In this document: piece after piece, positions 39,066 to 46,782 of the stretch
Layout of the letters: the number at the start of each line of letters is the position of its first letter
How positions within the stretch are numbered: the first letter of the stretch is position 1
DNA from: Bacteroidaceae bacterium
Lineage (GTDB): Bacteria > Bacteroidota > Bacteroidia > Bacteroidales > Bacteroidaceae
Assembly (NCBI GenBank): GCA_017615835.1
Contig: JAFZZI010000002.1
Coordinates: forward strand, 1-64,000
Length of the DNA stretch: 64,000 nt
Direction: 5' to 3'
The notes under the pieces: generated by a model
The model's input: only the letters and a program-made list of their open reading frames with translations
Database searches by the model: none
Told to the model about the DNA's origin: nothing
Program-made: the position numbers and the translations under genes

Positions 39066-39104
39066 GAGACACTTACGAGTTTGTGAGTGTCTCTTTTGTT
39101 TTTC
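39066..39104 (+). terminator. tRNA-Val terminator
   Basis: GAGACACT / AGTGTCTC stem (39066-39073 with 39086-39093) followed by TTTTGTTTTTC. Confidence 0.8.
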
Positions 39105-39128
39105 AAAAGGACTAACAAAAGGACTAAC
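39105..39128 (+). repeat. Direct 12-bp repeat after tRNA-Val
   Basis: AAAAGGACTAAC occurs twice in tandem (39105-39116, 39117-39128), immediately downstream of the tRNA terminator. The location suggests a link to integration, but this is not shown. Confidence 0.7.
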
Positions 39129-39754
39129 ATTTGTCTGTGTGCCCATTTCCCTTTGTACTTGTTTTTTTACGATATAAATGGTAAAAACTGAATTTTTACT
39201 GCTTTTTTTAAATTGTTTTTCTAGTTGTTCGCCTCAGTGGCCATTATTTATGTTTTTCCTAGTCATACTGCCTCGACTTGTATAATAATAATGAGTTTAT
39301 TATGATTTGATACTTCTGCGAAGTGCTGCTTATTTGAATGTGAAACCAGATGCCTGTGGTCGTTGATAGCATAATATAGTTTTCTGCCACTACTCCCAAT
39401 TGCGTTTTTATCGATCGCTTCATGATCATGCAGCATCATGAAAGAACTCCCATGTGACACGGAAACGCATCATGCTACACACCAGAACAACTCCGGTGAT
39501 AACCTCGCAACCATCTAATTCTGAGGAGTTTGCTCTGTCACATGGAGTTTTTAACCTGGATACAGCTGCTGTGACGGCGTTGTGATCGGGAGATCAGTAG
39601 TGTGAAGGTAAAATAGTTTCCATGTCACAGGGTGACCATACAGTGTGACCATCCGGTTTACAGGAGGCCCATCTGTATAGTTCCAGGGGTTTCTCCATGT
39701 GACACAACATTTTATAACAGGTTCTAGCTGCATGCTTCTTCCAGCCATGATAAT
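39129..39754. other. Gene-free A/T-rich stretch with short dispersed repeats
   Basis: No convincing gene. CCATGTGACAC occurs at 39450-39460 and 39695-39705, and its inverse TGTCACATGG at 39536-39545. The inverted arms 39536-39547 (TGTCACATGGAG) and 39693-39704 (CTCCATGTGACA) are perfect over 12 bp and continue imperfectly. Short frames on both strands show no family signal. It probably represents decayed mobile DNA. Confidence 0.5.
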
Positions 39755-39787
39755 AAAAAGAAGGGCGACCAGATTGGCCGTCCTTCT
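39755..39787 (-). terminator. Terminator for the recombinase remnant (minus strand)
   Basis: AGAAGG / CCTTCT stem (39759-39764 with 39782-39787) with a T run on the minus strand beyond 39759. Confidence 0.6.
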
Positions 39788-39805
39788 GCACCTGTCATAA
39801 GGGGC

Positions 39806-40195
39806 TTACAACTTGAAATCCTTCTTTATTCTCTGCACTGTACTGATGGATACGTCACATACCTTGGAAGCCACTCTGACTGACAGTCCACGCTTCAAAG
39901 CTCTTATTAGTTCGGCATACTTCACCTGTTTCTGCTCCACTGTCATGATGCTACCTGGTTTGCGCCCCATCTTCACACCTCTCTTCTTAGCAAGTTCGCG
40001 TCTACTGATAAGCCGAAACTTGATCGATTCCAATTCGAGACTATTGGCGAGGGACAGACAGAACAGGGGAATCGGGGCAAACACTGATGGTTTACCATCG
40101 GCATCAAGTAACGTAAACTGTTCCTTTTGAGTGTAGAGATTGATGTTGGCATCCTTTAGCCCCTTCACAAAGGACATGGTGAAAAGTAATAGCAC
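39806..40195 (-). pseudogene. Serine recombinase (resolvase/invertase) remnant lacking the catalytic domain
   Basis: About 129 residues, from a GTG at 40195 (or the ATG at 40177). The sequence matches the second half of a small serine recombinase: an end-of-catalytic-domain segment (NINLYTQKEQFTLLDADGKP), the long helix with RRELAKKRGVKMGRKPGS, and a C-terminal helix-turn-helix (SVRVASKVCDVSISTVQRIKK). The first 60-80 residues with the active-site Ser and its Arg partners are missing, so it cannot recombine DNA by itself. It could still bind DNA, but a truncated relic is likelier. Confidence 0.75.
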
Positions 40196-40223
40196 TCAAT
40201 TTTACATTGACCTCACTTTTTCA

Positions 40224-40231
40224 TACCTTTG
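40224..40231 (+). promoter_or_regulatory. Promoter of the restriction-modification operon
   Basis: The -7 box TACCTTTG lies 20 bases before the dpnM-type ATG. TTG at 40207-40209 is a possible, short-spaced -33 element. Confidence 0.5.
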
Positions 40232-40251
40232 TAAAATTCAATATATAGAAT

Positions 40252-41163
40252 ATGAAATTATTCCAAGATTCAATAAAGGCTCATCCGTTTATTAAGTGGG
40301 TTGGAGGTAAATCGCAACTATTAGATGAGGTTAAGAACTCTCTGCCTAAGAATTTTGCCCGTCGTAAGAATCTAACTTATGTTGAGCCTTTTGTTGGCGG
40401 AGGTGCTGTATTATTCTGGATCCTTCAAGAGTATCCAAACATAAGCCGTGCCATCATTAATGATGTCAATCCGGAACTCATATGCACATATAAAGTCATA
40501 AAAGAAAATGTTGATTCTCTGATAGCTGAACTGAATGAATTACAGACGGAATATATTCCTCTTTCAACAGAAGAACGTAATGATTACTTCATACAGAAGA
40601 GGTCGTTGTTCAATTCAAAGCAGTTGCTTCCTATTGAATCCGCATCTCTGTTCGTATTCCTGAATAGGACCTGCTTCAACGGTCTTTATAGAGTCAACTC
40701 AAAGGGTGAGTTCAATGTCCCTCATGGCAAGTATAAGAACCCACGTATCTGCGACGAGGATAATTTGAGAGCTGTTTCTAAACTTCTTCAAAGAGTAGAG
40801 ATACTATGTGGAGATTTTGCTAAGACACTCGAATATGCTGGTCCAGACACAATCTATTATTTAGATCCACCTTATAAGCCTCTTACTGAAACATCATCTT
40901 TTACATCATATACTAAGGGCGGGTTTGATGACGATGAGCAAATCCGCCTGAGAGACTTCTGCAATGACATCGCTAATGCAGGTGCTATCTTTGTGGCTAG
41001 TAATTCTGATCCAGCAGGAGTAAATCCCGAAGAAAACTTCTTCGACAAAATATATCAAAGGTTCTCTATAAAGCGCGTGTTTGCTTCCCGAATGATCAAT
41101 GCCAATCCAGATGGCCGAGGACGTATATCGGAGATAATAATTTCTAATATTGCCAGTTTGTAA
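40252..41163 (+). CDS. dpnM: DpnM/Dam-type DNA adenine methyltransferase
   Basis: A 303-residue N6-adenine methylase of the D12 (alpha) class, expected to modify GATC in double-stranded DNA and protect the host from the next gene's nuclease. The SAM-binding FIKWVGGKSQLL is at residues 14-25, the catalytic YYLDPPYKPL near 203, and TSYTKGGFDDDEQIRLRDF (typical of DpnM/MboA) after it. It leads a four-gene operon with its own promoter. Base composition is clearly more A/T-rich than the core genes, consistent with transfer. Confidence 0.92.
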   Translation: MKLFQDSIKAHPFIKWVGGKSQLLDEVKNSLPKNFARRKNLTYVEPFVGGGAVLFWILQEYPNISRAIINDVNPELICTYKVIKENVDSLIAELNELQTEYIPLSTEERNDYFIQKRSLFNSKQLLPIESASLFVFLNRTCFNGLYRVNSKGEFNVPHGKYKNPRICDEDNLRAVSKLLQRVEILCGDFAKTLEYAGPDTIYYLDPPYKPLTETSSFTSYTKGGFDDDEQIRLRDFCNDIANAGAIFVASNSDPAGVNPEENFFDKIYQRFSIKRVFASRMINANPDGRGRISEIIISNIASL

Positions 41164-41165
41164 TT

Positions 41166-42023
41166 ATGAGAGACTTTGAGACTTGGTTAGCTGGATTCAG
41201 ACCCGCCATAGCCGGATATAAATATTACACGGATTTCCCTAAGGTATTCGGTAATGTTGAATGTATTAAAGTTGAACTTAACATCTTGAATTCCCTGATA
41301 GGTAGCCCAAGTATCGAACAGGATTTTGTTAACCTATATAATAGGTATCCAGAAATACTTAAATGTATTCCCATTCTCATTGCCAAGCGTGAATATGACA
41401 TTCTCACCACGGATTTTGATGGTGATCATGTCTTCAATTTTAGAAAGGCCAATTATCCCATTGAAGATTATGTGGTCTTTATGCGTGAGACTGGCCTGTT
41501 TGAACTTATTCAGAATAAACACATAAGTAGTTTGGTTGACTATGTAACTGGTGTTGAGACTGGCTTAGACTCTAATGCACGCAAGAATCGCGGTGGCCAC
41601 GCTATGGAGGACCTGGTTGAGAACTATCTCGGTAAAGCAGGCTTAAAGCGTGGGGTTGATTATTTCAAAGAGATGTACATCAGCGAGATTGAACAGAAAT
41701 GGGGGCTTGACCTTTCAAGTATATCAAATGAAGGTAGTACTGAGAAACGCTTCGATTTCGTTATCAAGCGTTCCCAAATGATTTATGGTATTGAGACAAA
41801 TTTCTATACCAGTGGCGGTTCTAAACTTAATGAAACCGCACGTAGTTATAAGACCATCGCGTTGGAAACCAAAGGTCTGAAAGGCTTTAAGTTTGTTTGG
41901 ATAACAGATGGTCAGGGTTGGATTTCTGCAAGGAATAATTTGAAAGAGACCTTCGACGTACTGGAACACCTTTACAATATCGCAGATTTGGATTCAGGCA
42001 TCATATCAACTCATTTGATTTAA
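41166..42023 (+). CDS. DpnII/MboI-type restriction endonuclease
   Basis: A 285-residue type II endonuclease of the DpnII family, expected to cut unmethylated GATC. The family pattern is visible in RNRGGHAMEDLVENYL-like (KNRGGHAMEDLVENYL), the nuclease core KRFDFVIKRSQMIYGIETNFYTSGGSKLNE (key residues F-D-F, E-x-N-F-Y, G-S-K-L-N-E), and RSYKTIALE. Two bases separate it from the methylase gene. Length matches R.DpnII. Confidence 0.9.
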   Translation: MRDFETWLAGFRPAIAGYKYYTDFPKVFGNVECIKVELNILNSLIGSPSIEQDFVNLYNRYPEILKCIPILIAKREYDILTTDFDGDHVFNFRKANYPIEDYVVFMRETGLFELIQNKHISSLVDYVTGVETGLDSNARKNRGGHAMEDLVENYLGKAGLKRGVDYFKEMYISEIEQKWGLDLSSISNEGSTEKRFDFVIKRSQMIYGIETNFYTSGGSKLNETARSYKTIALETKGLKGFKFVWITDGQGWISARNNLKETFDVLEHLYNIADLDSGIISTHLI

Positions 42024-42024
42024 T

Positions 42025-42549
42025 ATGGTTAAAAACAGATATTGTCATTCAATTGATTTAATGAAAATAACCATAAAGAATTCTAGTAGAGAAGAATTCG
42101 CCAAAAGGTTGTTGGAATTACCATACCGTGGATACGAAGTTGAAGATATTTCAGATGGAAGGAAAATAGTAATAACTAAGCCAGGTGGTAAAATGAGTTT
42201 TGGAAAGATTAGTAAAGAAGACTTCCTGGTTTTCATATACAATCCTGAGACTCAGGAACTATGGCAGATCTCCCATAATCAAATATATGAAGATTTACAG
42301 AACAAAGCTATTGAGGATATTACACGAACAAAGCAATTGATTGATGTCTTTGAGAATGTCCTTAACGGCGTGGATCCTGATGATATTATTGATACCATAA
42401 AACAATTCCGTTTTTCCACCGGTGAGTCTCCAGAGGCATTGTTAAAAGCCTACAAATGGATATGGGGGCAGGAAGATGTCAACTATCCAACCGGAAAAGG
42501 TAGAATGATGTCATGGGAAGCCATCGCATCATTGAGAGATAGTTTATGA
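42025..42549 (+). CDS. Unrecognised third gene of the GATC restriction-modification operon
   Basis: A 174-residue acidic, probably cytosolic protein. The first ATG is at 42025; an internal ATG at 42061 (MKITIKNSSREEFAKRL) may be the true start, giving 162 residues. No nuclease, methylase or helix-turn-helix motif is evident. The C-terminal part holds GESPEALLKAYKWIWGQEDVNYPTG, here noted as KWIWGQEDVNYP. It starts one base after the endonuclease gene and overlaps the second methylase by four bases (ATGA), so it is translated with them. A regulator or accessory restriction factor is possible; not known. Confidence 0.8.
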   Translation: MVKNRYCHSIDLMKITIKNSSREEFAKRLLELPYRGYEVEDISDGRKIVITKPGGKMSFGKISKEDFLVFIYNPETQELWQISHNQIYEDLQNKAIEDITRTKQLIDVFENVLNGVDPDDIIDTIKQFRFSTGESPEALLKAYKWIWGQEDVNYPTGKGRMMSWEAIASLRDSL

Positions 42550-43427
42550 TAGTACCATTCTACAAATCCTCAGATAAAGATTTTACACTCTTAAAAGGAG
42601 ATTGTGTTGGACTGTTGAACTCTTTTGAATTTGAGTTTGACATGATATTTGCTGATCCTCCTTATCATCTATCAAATGATGGTATAAGTGTTCAGAGTGG
42701 TAAACAAGTATCTGTCAATAAAGGCAATTGGGATAAATCACTGGGGTTCGAGAAAGATTACCAGTTTGATAAATCTTGGCTCCAAGCCTGTCGCGAACAC
42801 CTAAGACCAGACGGCACTATCTGGGTAAGCGGTACATATCACAATATCTTTTCAGTTGCAAGGTGTTTGAGTGAGCTTGGTTTCAAGATTCTGAACTGCA
42901 TCACTTGGGTAAAAACTAATCCACCTCCAAATCTCTCGTGCCGTTACTTTACATATTCAGCAGAGTACATATTATGGGCTCGCAAGGACCAGAAGAAGGG
43001 ACATTTCTTTAATTATGAGCTTATGAAAGAAATCAATGGAGGTACGCAGATGCGTGATGTATGGACACTTCCAGCTATTGCTCCCTGGGAGAAGTCTTTT
43101 GGGAAGCATCCAACGCAAAAACCTTTGTGCCTTCTGTCTCGAATAATACTTGCATCAACTAAACCAGGTGCTTGGATCCTGGATCCTTTCTCCGGTAGTA
43201 GTACAACAGGCATAGCGTCCACTTTATTGGGACGCCGGTTCCTAGGTCTGGAACAAGAGGAAGAGTTCCTCGAATTGAGCAAGGTGCGCCGAGAGGAACT
43301 TAATGATTTCAGTCGTAGAGACTATTATATTAATAAGTTGGAACAGCAGGCAAAACTATTTCGGGATAAAGACATACGTGTAGTAGGTGAGCCAGAACTC
43401 CAATATGTAAGGGAACTGCCTTTTTGA
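42546..43427 (+). CDS. dpnA: DpnA-type site-specific DNA-methyltransferase
   Basis: A 293-residue methylase of the beta-type order. The catalytic IFADPPYHLSNDG comes first (residues about 34-46), the target-recognition region in the middle, and the SAM-binding DPFSGSSTTGIAS near the C terminus. This second methylase is the DpnA-like partner, which in Streptococcus can act on single-stranded DNA and protect incoming DNA after transfer. Its presence shows the operon is of DpnII rather than the simple MboI kind. It ends six bases before a decayed integrase on the other strand. Confidence 0.9.
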   Translation: MIVPFYKSSDKDFTLLKGDCVGLLNSFEFEFDMIFADPPYHLSNDGISVQSGKQVSVNKGNWDKSLGFEKDYQFDKSWLQACREHLRPDGTIWVSGTYHNIFSVARCLSELGFKILNCITWVKTNPPPNLSCRYFTYSAEYILWARKDQKKGHFFNYELMKEINGGTQMRDVWTLPAIAPWEKSFGKHPTQKPLCLLSRIILASTKPGAWILDPFSGSSTTGIASTLLGRRFLGLEQEEEFLELSKVRREELNDFSRRDYYINKLEQQAKLFRDKDIRVVGEPELQYVRELPF

Positions 43428-43432
43428 TTGGA

Positions 43433-43791
43433 TTATTCAGTGTCTGACATAAGTTTTTCCAAAATAATCCTACCTTTCTCAATCGTAGAGGTCGTGATTG
43501 TGGCAATGTAGTTTTGGGTCGTGGTTGAACTTGCATGACCAAGAAATTTCTGTATCTGTTCAACAGTCATACCGTTTGATTGCTCATCGTCGCAAATGTA
43601 TGCCTTGCTATGAATGTGGTGATTCTCCTCAAACATAGATGTTCTGTTATCGTTTTGAGTCCAGCGTTTACCTTCTTGTCTATTCGACCAATGGTGTACA
43701 AACAAGTTCTACGGGTACAGTATATCCATTTTACTATTGGCGGACAAAATCTGGCTGTGAGGTTGATTACGTGTTGGAGAAAAATGGACAT
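43433..43791 (-). pseudogene. Tyrosine integrase C-terminal fragment, frameshifted
   Basis: Two overlapping minus-strand frames together give the catalytic end of a phage-type integrase. One frame (43567-43791) contains the R-H-T-F-A-T box (FIARHTFAT). The other (43433-43705) contains EQIQKFLGHASSTTTQNYIA with the H-x-x-Y end. The expected junction (SNGMTVEQIQ) lies at the frame change near 43570-43600, so one base change breaks the gene. The N-terminal half is absent. It is the degraded recombinase of an older element carrying the restriction genes. Confidence 0.75.
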
Positions 43792-43891
43792 TTCTTTTCA
43801 TGAAAAGTATCAGGATGGAGTCTTTAGTTCAGCCAGCCCGCCGCATCGACATGTTGTGTCAGTCATTTGAACCTGCTATAATAATAAGGTT

Positions 43892-43915
43892 CGCGCGCGT
43901 ACGCGCGCGCGTATG
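43892..43915. repeat. Alternating C/G tract with 18-bp palindrome
   Basis: The segment 43892-43909 is the palindrome CGCGCGCGTACGCGCGCG; alternation of pyrimidine and purine continues to 43915. Such tracts can form Z-DNA or cruciforms. It stands out in A/T-rich surroundings. Confidence 0.85.
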
Positions 43916-43918
43916 GAA

Positions 43919-44019
43919 AGACCCATATCTGAGTAAAAAAAGACCCATATGTTTTTATAGTTCAGATATGGGTATCTTTTCGTTCAGATATGGGTGTTTT
44001 TTCATTCAGACCCATATCT
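43919..44019. repeat. Cluster of five AGACCCATATCT-type motifs
   Basis: Direct copies at 43919-43932 (AGACCCATATCTGA), 43941-43950 (AGACCCATAT) and 44008-44019 (AGACCCATATCT); inverted copies TCAGATATGGGT at 43962-43973 and 43984-43995. Direct and inverted copies can pair in several ways. Not a CRISPR: spacing is irregular and there are no uniform spacers. Confidence 0.8.
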
Positions 44020-44412
44020 TTTTCAGACGGGATGTCCGACTGTCCTGAAAACAGTGCCAGTCCGTCTGTTCTGCGATAGCTTTCCGGCACCGAAACAGCT
44101 GTTCGGTGACTAATGCTCTGCTGCGAAATATTCTGACATAGTTTTTGCAGGTTCTGCTGTCGTTCTGCTTCAGGGACTGTCTTGATGGCATAGCGGAGCG
44201 TTGTGCGAGGTATGTCTCTGTGTCGTGGAAGACTGTCTGCAACTGACGTCCGGTGTGGAATGGCTTACTTTTTCAGATGGTTCTTGCGTAATTATGCAGG
44301 AAATGCTAAATTAGCGGACAATTGTATGAATTCATATTAACAACTGAGTCGAATTATGTTTAAGGGACAAAGTAGAGAAAAGCGGACCTATTTCGCTGAC
44401 AATCAGAGTCAA

Positions 44413-44430
44413 GTACAATAGCTATTGTAC
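44413..44430. promoter_or_regulatory. Perfect 18-bp palindrome upstream of the integrase
   Basis: GTACAATAGCTATTGTAC: half-sites TACAA/TTGTA around a six-base centre, 87 bases before the integrase ATG. A candidate repressor or recombinase site. Confidence 0.55.
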
Positions 44431-44454
44431 AAACCAGCGATACCCTAATATCCT

Positions 44455-44470
44455 CTACAATCCCTTGTAG
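44455..44470. promoter_or_regulatory. Second TACAA/TTGTA dyad upstream of the integrase
   Basis: CTACAATCCCTTGTAG: the same half-sites with a four-base centre, 47 bases before the integrase ATG and centred 41 bases from the first dyad. Confidence 0.5.
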
Positions 44471-44516
44471 GCCCTATGTTTCCCAAAGTTCCGGCCCTCC
44501 TGCGGCCCTCCAAATT

Positions 44517-45614
44517 ATGACACAAACCAAGAAAAAAGAACTTGTAACCCTTAATGAAAAGCCACTCAAAAGCGGCGGCAGCTCCCTGTATCTCAACTAC
44601 ACCATTGATGGAGTAAGACACAAAGAATACCTGCACATGTACATCGTGGTACCCAAGACCAAGTTAGAGCGTCTGCAAAATGAGGAAACCATGAAAACCG
44701 CGCTGGCCCTCAAAGCCAAACGCATACTGGAGTTGCAGAACGGCCAGGCTGGATTTGACCGCCAAAAGCATAAAGACATGCTGCTCACGGATTATCTGCT
44801 CCAGCGCATAGACTACTACAACCAGCGCAACAGCAAGAGCTACCGCCAACATTTGGAAAAGATAGTACGCTGGCTTAACAACTGGGGCGGTCGCATGACA
44901 CTTAAGGGAGCCGACAAACAACAGATAATAAGCTGGTGCAAGTTCATGAAAGACGGAGGTCTGGCTGACACCACCATACGCGGTTACTTTGAGACACTGG
45001 GCAGCCAGTTCCGAGCAGCGGTACGTGATGAGCTTATTGACGTAAATCCGTTTGACCGCATGGATAAGACCGAAAAGCCTGAGCGTGTGGAAGTGGAGCG
45101 TGAATACCTTACCATGGATGAACTACGTAAACTCAGCCGTACTAAGATACAAAGTGACCAGGTGCGCCGAGCTTTCCTGTTCTCATGCTTTACCGGCCTA
45201 CGTGTATCTGATATACGTAACCTTGACTGGGGTGATATACACAACACCGAGGTAGGCCCACAGCTCGCCATACGTCAGGTCAAGACCAAAGGACTTGTTT
45301 ACCTGCCGCTGTCAAATAACGCCATCGGCATATTACCACAGATACACCCTGACCGCGGCAAGGTGTTCCGCTTGCCGGATCAGGCAACCGTCAATGAGAC
45401 CGTGCGCCACTGGGTCAAACGAGCCAAGATACAAAAGCACATATCGTTCCATTGTGCGCGACACACCTATGCCACCTTGCTGCTCACGTCTGGAGTTGAC
45501 TTATACACTGTCAGTAAGCTCATGGGACACAAGGATATAAGCGTCACTCAGATATACGCTCGCATCATAGACCAAAAGAAAGTGGATGCCGTCAATGCTA
45601 TACCTCAGCTTTGA
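44517..45614 (+). CDS. Tyrosine recombinase / phage integrase (intact)
   Basis: A 365-residue integrase. It has an N-terminal Arm-type region, a SAM-like core-binding domain (about 88-180), and a catalytic domain with Arg229 (CFTGLRVSDI), Lys256/258 (VKTKG), His312 and Arg315 (FHCARHTYAT), His338 (LMGHKD) and the nucleophile Tyr347 (TQIYARI). All catalytic residues are present, so it should integrate and excise the element. It is the leftmost prophage gene, points toward the late genes, and ends three bases before the first of them. Confidence 0.95.
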   Translation: MTQTKKKELVTLNEKPLKSGGSSLYLNYTIDGVRHKEYLHMYIVVPKTKLERLQNEETMKTALALKAKRILELQNGQAGFDRQKHKDMLLTDYLLQRIDYYNQRNSKSYRQHLEKIVRWLNNWGGRMTLKGADKQQIISWCKFMKDGGLADTTIRGYFETLGSQFRAAVRDELIDVNPFDRMDKTEKPERVEVEREYLTMDELRKLSRTKIQSDQVRRAFLFSCFTGLRVSDIRNLDWGDIHNTEVGPQLAIRQVKTKGLVYLPLSNNAIGILPQIHPDRGKVFRLPDQATVNETVRHWVKRAKIQKHISFHCARHTYATLLLTSGVDLYTVSKLMGHKDISVTQIYARIIDQKKVDAVNAIPQL

Positions 45615-45617
45615 CGG

Positions 45618-46010
45618 TCAACCCCTCATACATGCTGGCATAATAGCTTTCATGCCCTCACGCATCAGAAAGCCCATAGTGTATGCTGCATCCTCGCTGC
45701 CCAGCTGGAAGCCATAGAATATAGACAGCGCATCCTGAACATGATCCAGCTCATGCGCCAGGCTATCTACCATCTGCTCTTTGCTGGTGGTGGGTCCAAT
45801 CAGCACAAGGCTCATGGTCGTGTCATAACTTGACACACAGCAGGCGCAGTTCACACGTCCCAGCACGGTGTTCACGCAGTAGTCAATACGCTCCTCCTTA
45901 ACGCCAAACGAGCGTAGGTAGGCACGTATCCTGTCTTCGTCATCCCAGTCCAGGTCATAGCACAACACCACGCCCCAGTAGCCTTCTACATCTATGTACT
46001 TTGTAATCAT
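45618..46010 (-). CDS. Phage-encoded small zincin-like protein
   Basis: A 130-residue protein at the 3' end of the late operon. It contains HELDH at residues 86-90 (an HExxH zinc-peptidase core) within DSLAHELDHVQDAL, and an acidic residue 16 positions after the second His (Glu106 in GSEDAAY) as possible third ligand. Several Cys (VNCACCVSS) lie near residue 55. No signal peptide. It may be a tiny metallopeptidase, as found in some tailed phages, or a zinc-binding structural protein; activity is not proven. Confidence 0.7.
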   Translation of the reverse strand: MITKYIDVEGYWGVVLCYDLDWDDEDRIRAYLRSFGVKEERIDYCVNTVLGRVNCACCVSSYDTTMSLVLIGPTTSKEQMVDSLAHELDHVQDALSIFYGFQLGSEDAAYTMGFLMREGMKAIMPACMRG

Positions 46011-46016
46011 AACCAG

Positions 46017-46418
46017 TTACAGCATGCGTTCCCAGTGGATAGGAACATCCTTTACGTCCATCTTGGCACGGAAACATGCCAATACCGCTTCGGGCGTGCA
46101 GTCTGGATCATAAATGGTCTCGTATATGAAATACGCTATGGCTTGCTTGTTGGGCAGACAATTGGGATAATCTGCATAACACATGTTATACAGATACCAG
46201 GCAGAGTAAATATCCTCCTCCTTTATCTTCAGCCCCATCTGCCGCATCAGTTCCTCCATCTCTTCAACGGAGTGCTTTACCACAGATTTCAACGTTCCTG
46301 TATTCTCGTCTTTCTTCTTCTTCATGGATGAGATAGCCCACTCGGCCAGCTTGTAACTGAAACGTCCCTTGTACTGGTCCATATACAGAGCCTCACCCTC
46401 GCTCATTATGTATTGCAT
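46017..46418 (-). CDS. Prophage hypothetical protein (late operon)
   Basis: A 133-residue cytosolic, mainly helical protein. It has a basic patch (SMKKKKDENTG near 30) and an acidic middle (EEMEELMRQMGLKIKEED), and no recognised domain. It lies between the zincin-like gene (6 bases) and a His/Glu/Tyr-rich gene. Position and size would suit a tail-assembly accessory factor, but nothing in the sequence shows it. Confidence 0.7.
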   Translation of the reverse strand: MQYIMSEGEALYMDQYKGRFSYKLAEWAISSMKKKKDENTGTLKSVVKHSVEEMEELMRQMGLKIKEEDIYSAWYLYNMCYADYPNCLPNKQAIAYFIYETIYDPDCTPEAVLACFRAKMDVKDVPIHWERML

Positions 46419-46483
46419 GTTTTTTCGCTCTAATCGTTTAAAATAAGGCCGATGGACGGACAGCCCACCGGCCTACCTGAAAA

Positions 46484-46756
46484 TCACTTGTAGCGTCCCA
46501 TACGGTCACGCTGGCGGCGATATTCCTCACGCATCTGGCCTTCCTCCTGGAACTGGTCACCTGAGAGCTCCTTTTCGGCATCTTCCCAGCCTTCCTTGTA
46601 GCCCTTGCAGTAACCCTCCTTGTACTCCTGGCCCTCCTTGTAGTGCGTAGGATAGTGGCGCATACCTGAACCACCCCTCATGCTCATACTGTCACGCATC
46701 TCAGAGCGCATACCTGAGCGCTCATCGTCTTTGTCGTTTATTATTAAGATTGGCAT
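46484..46756 (-). CDS. Prophage hypothetical protein, Arg/Glu/Gly-rich
   Basis: A 90-residue protein with a hydrophobic start (MPILIIND) followed by a Met/Arg/Gly-rich segment and a repeated Y-K-E-G pattern (HYKEGQEYKEGYCKGYKEGWED), here noted as YKEGYCKGYKEGWED. The charged, low-complexity character suggests a small DNA-packing, scaffold or linker protein. Start: ATG at 46756 chosen over an in-frame GTG at 46765. No homologue recognised. Confidence 0.65.
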   Translation of the reverse strand: MPILIINDKDDERSGMRSEMRDSMSMRGGSGMRHYPTHYKEGQEYKEGYCKGYKEGWEDAEKELSGDQFQEEGQMREEYRRQRDRMGRYK

Positions 46757-46782
46757 AATCGTCACTTTTTAAGGAAAGTCAA

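Larger units (their letters stand above)
43792..44516. other. Gene-free stretch with dense dyads and repeats
   Basis: No convincing gene in about 725 bases. It holds an alternating CG tract (43892-43915), five copies of an AGACCCATATCT motif in both orientations (43919-44019), and two TACAA/TTGTA dyads (44413-44430, 44455-44470) just before the integrase. A minus-strand frame from 44264 to 43962 has no start codon and is probably decayed sequence. Confidence 0.6.

Noticed and set aside
39263-39791. Short minus-strand frames of about 65 codons between tRNA-Val and the recombinase remnant
   Set aside because: No family signal, no promoter, overlapping one another in different frames.
43919-44019. 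CRISPR array
   Set aside because: Motif copies are 10-14 bases, in both orientations and irregularly spaced; no spacers and no cas genes.
43962-44264. Minus-strand frame with a segment PRTTLRYAIKTVPEAERQ that faintly recalls DNA alkylation repair proteins
   Set aside because: No start codon, only about 100 codons, ends within the repeat cluster, and the resemblance is too weak to name; at most a decayed fragment.
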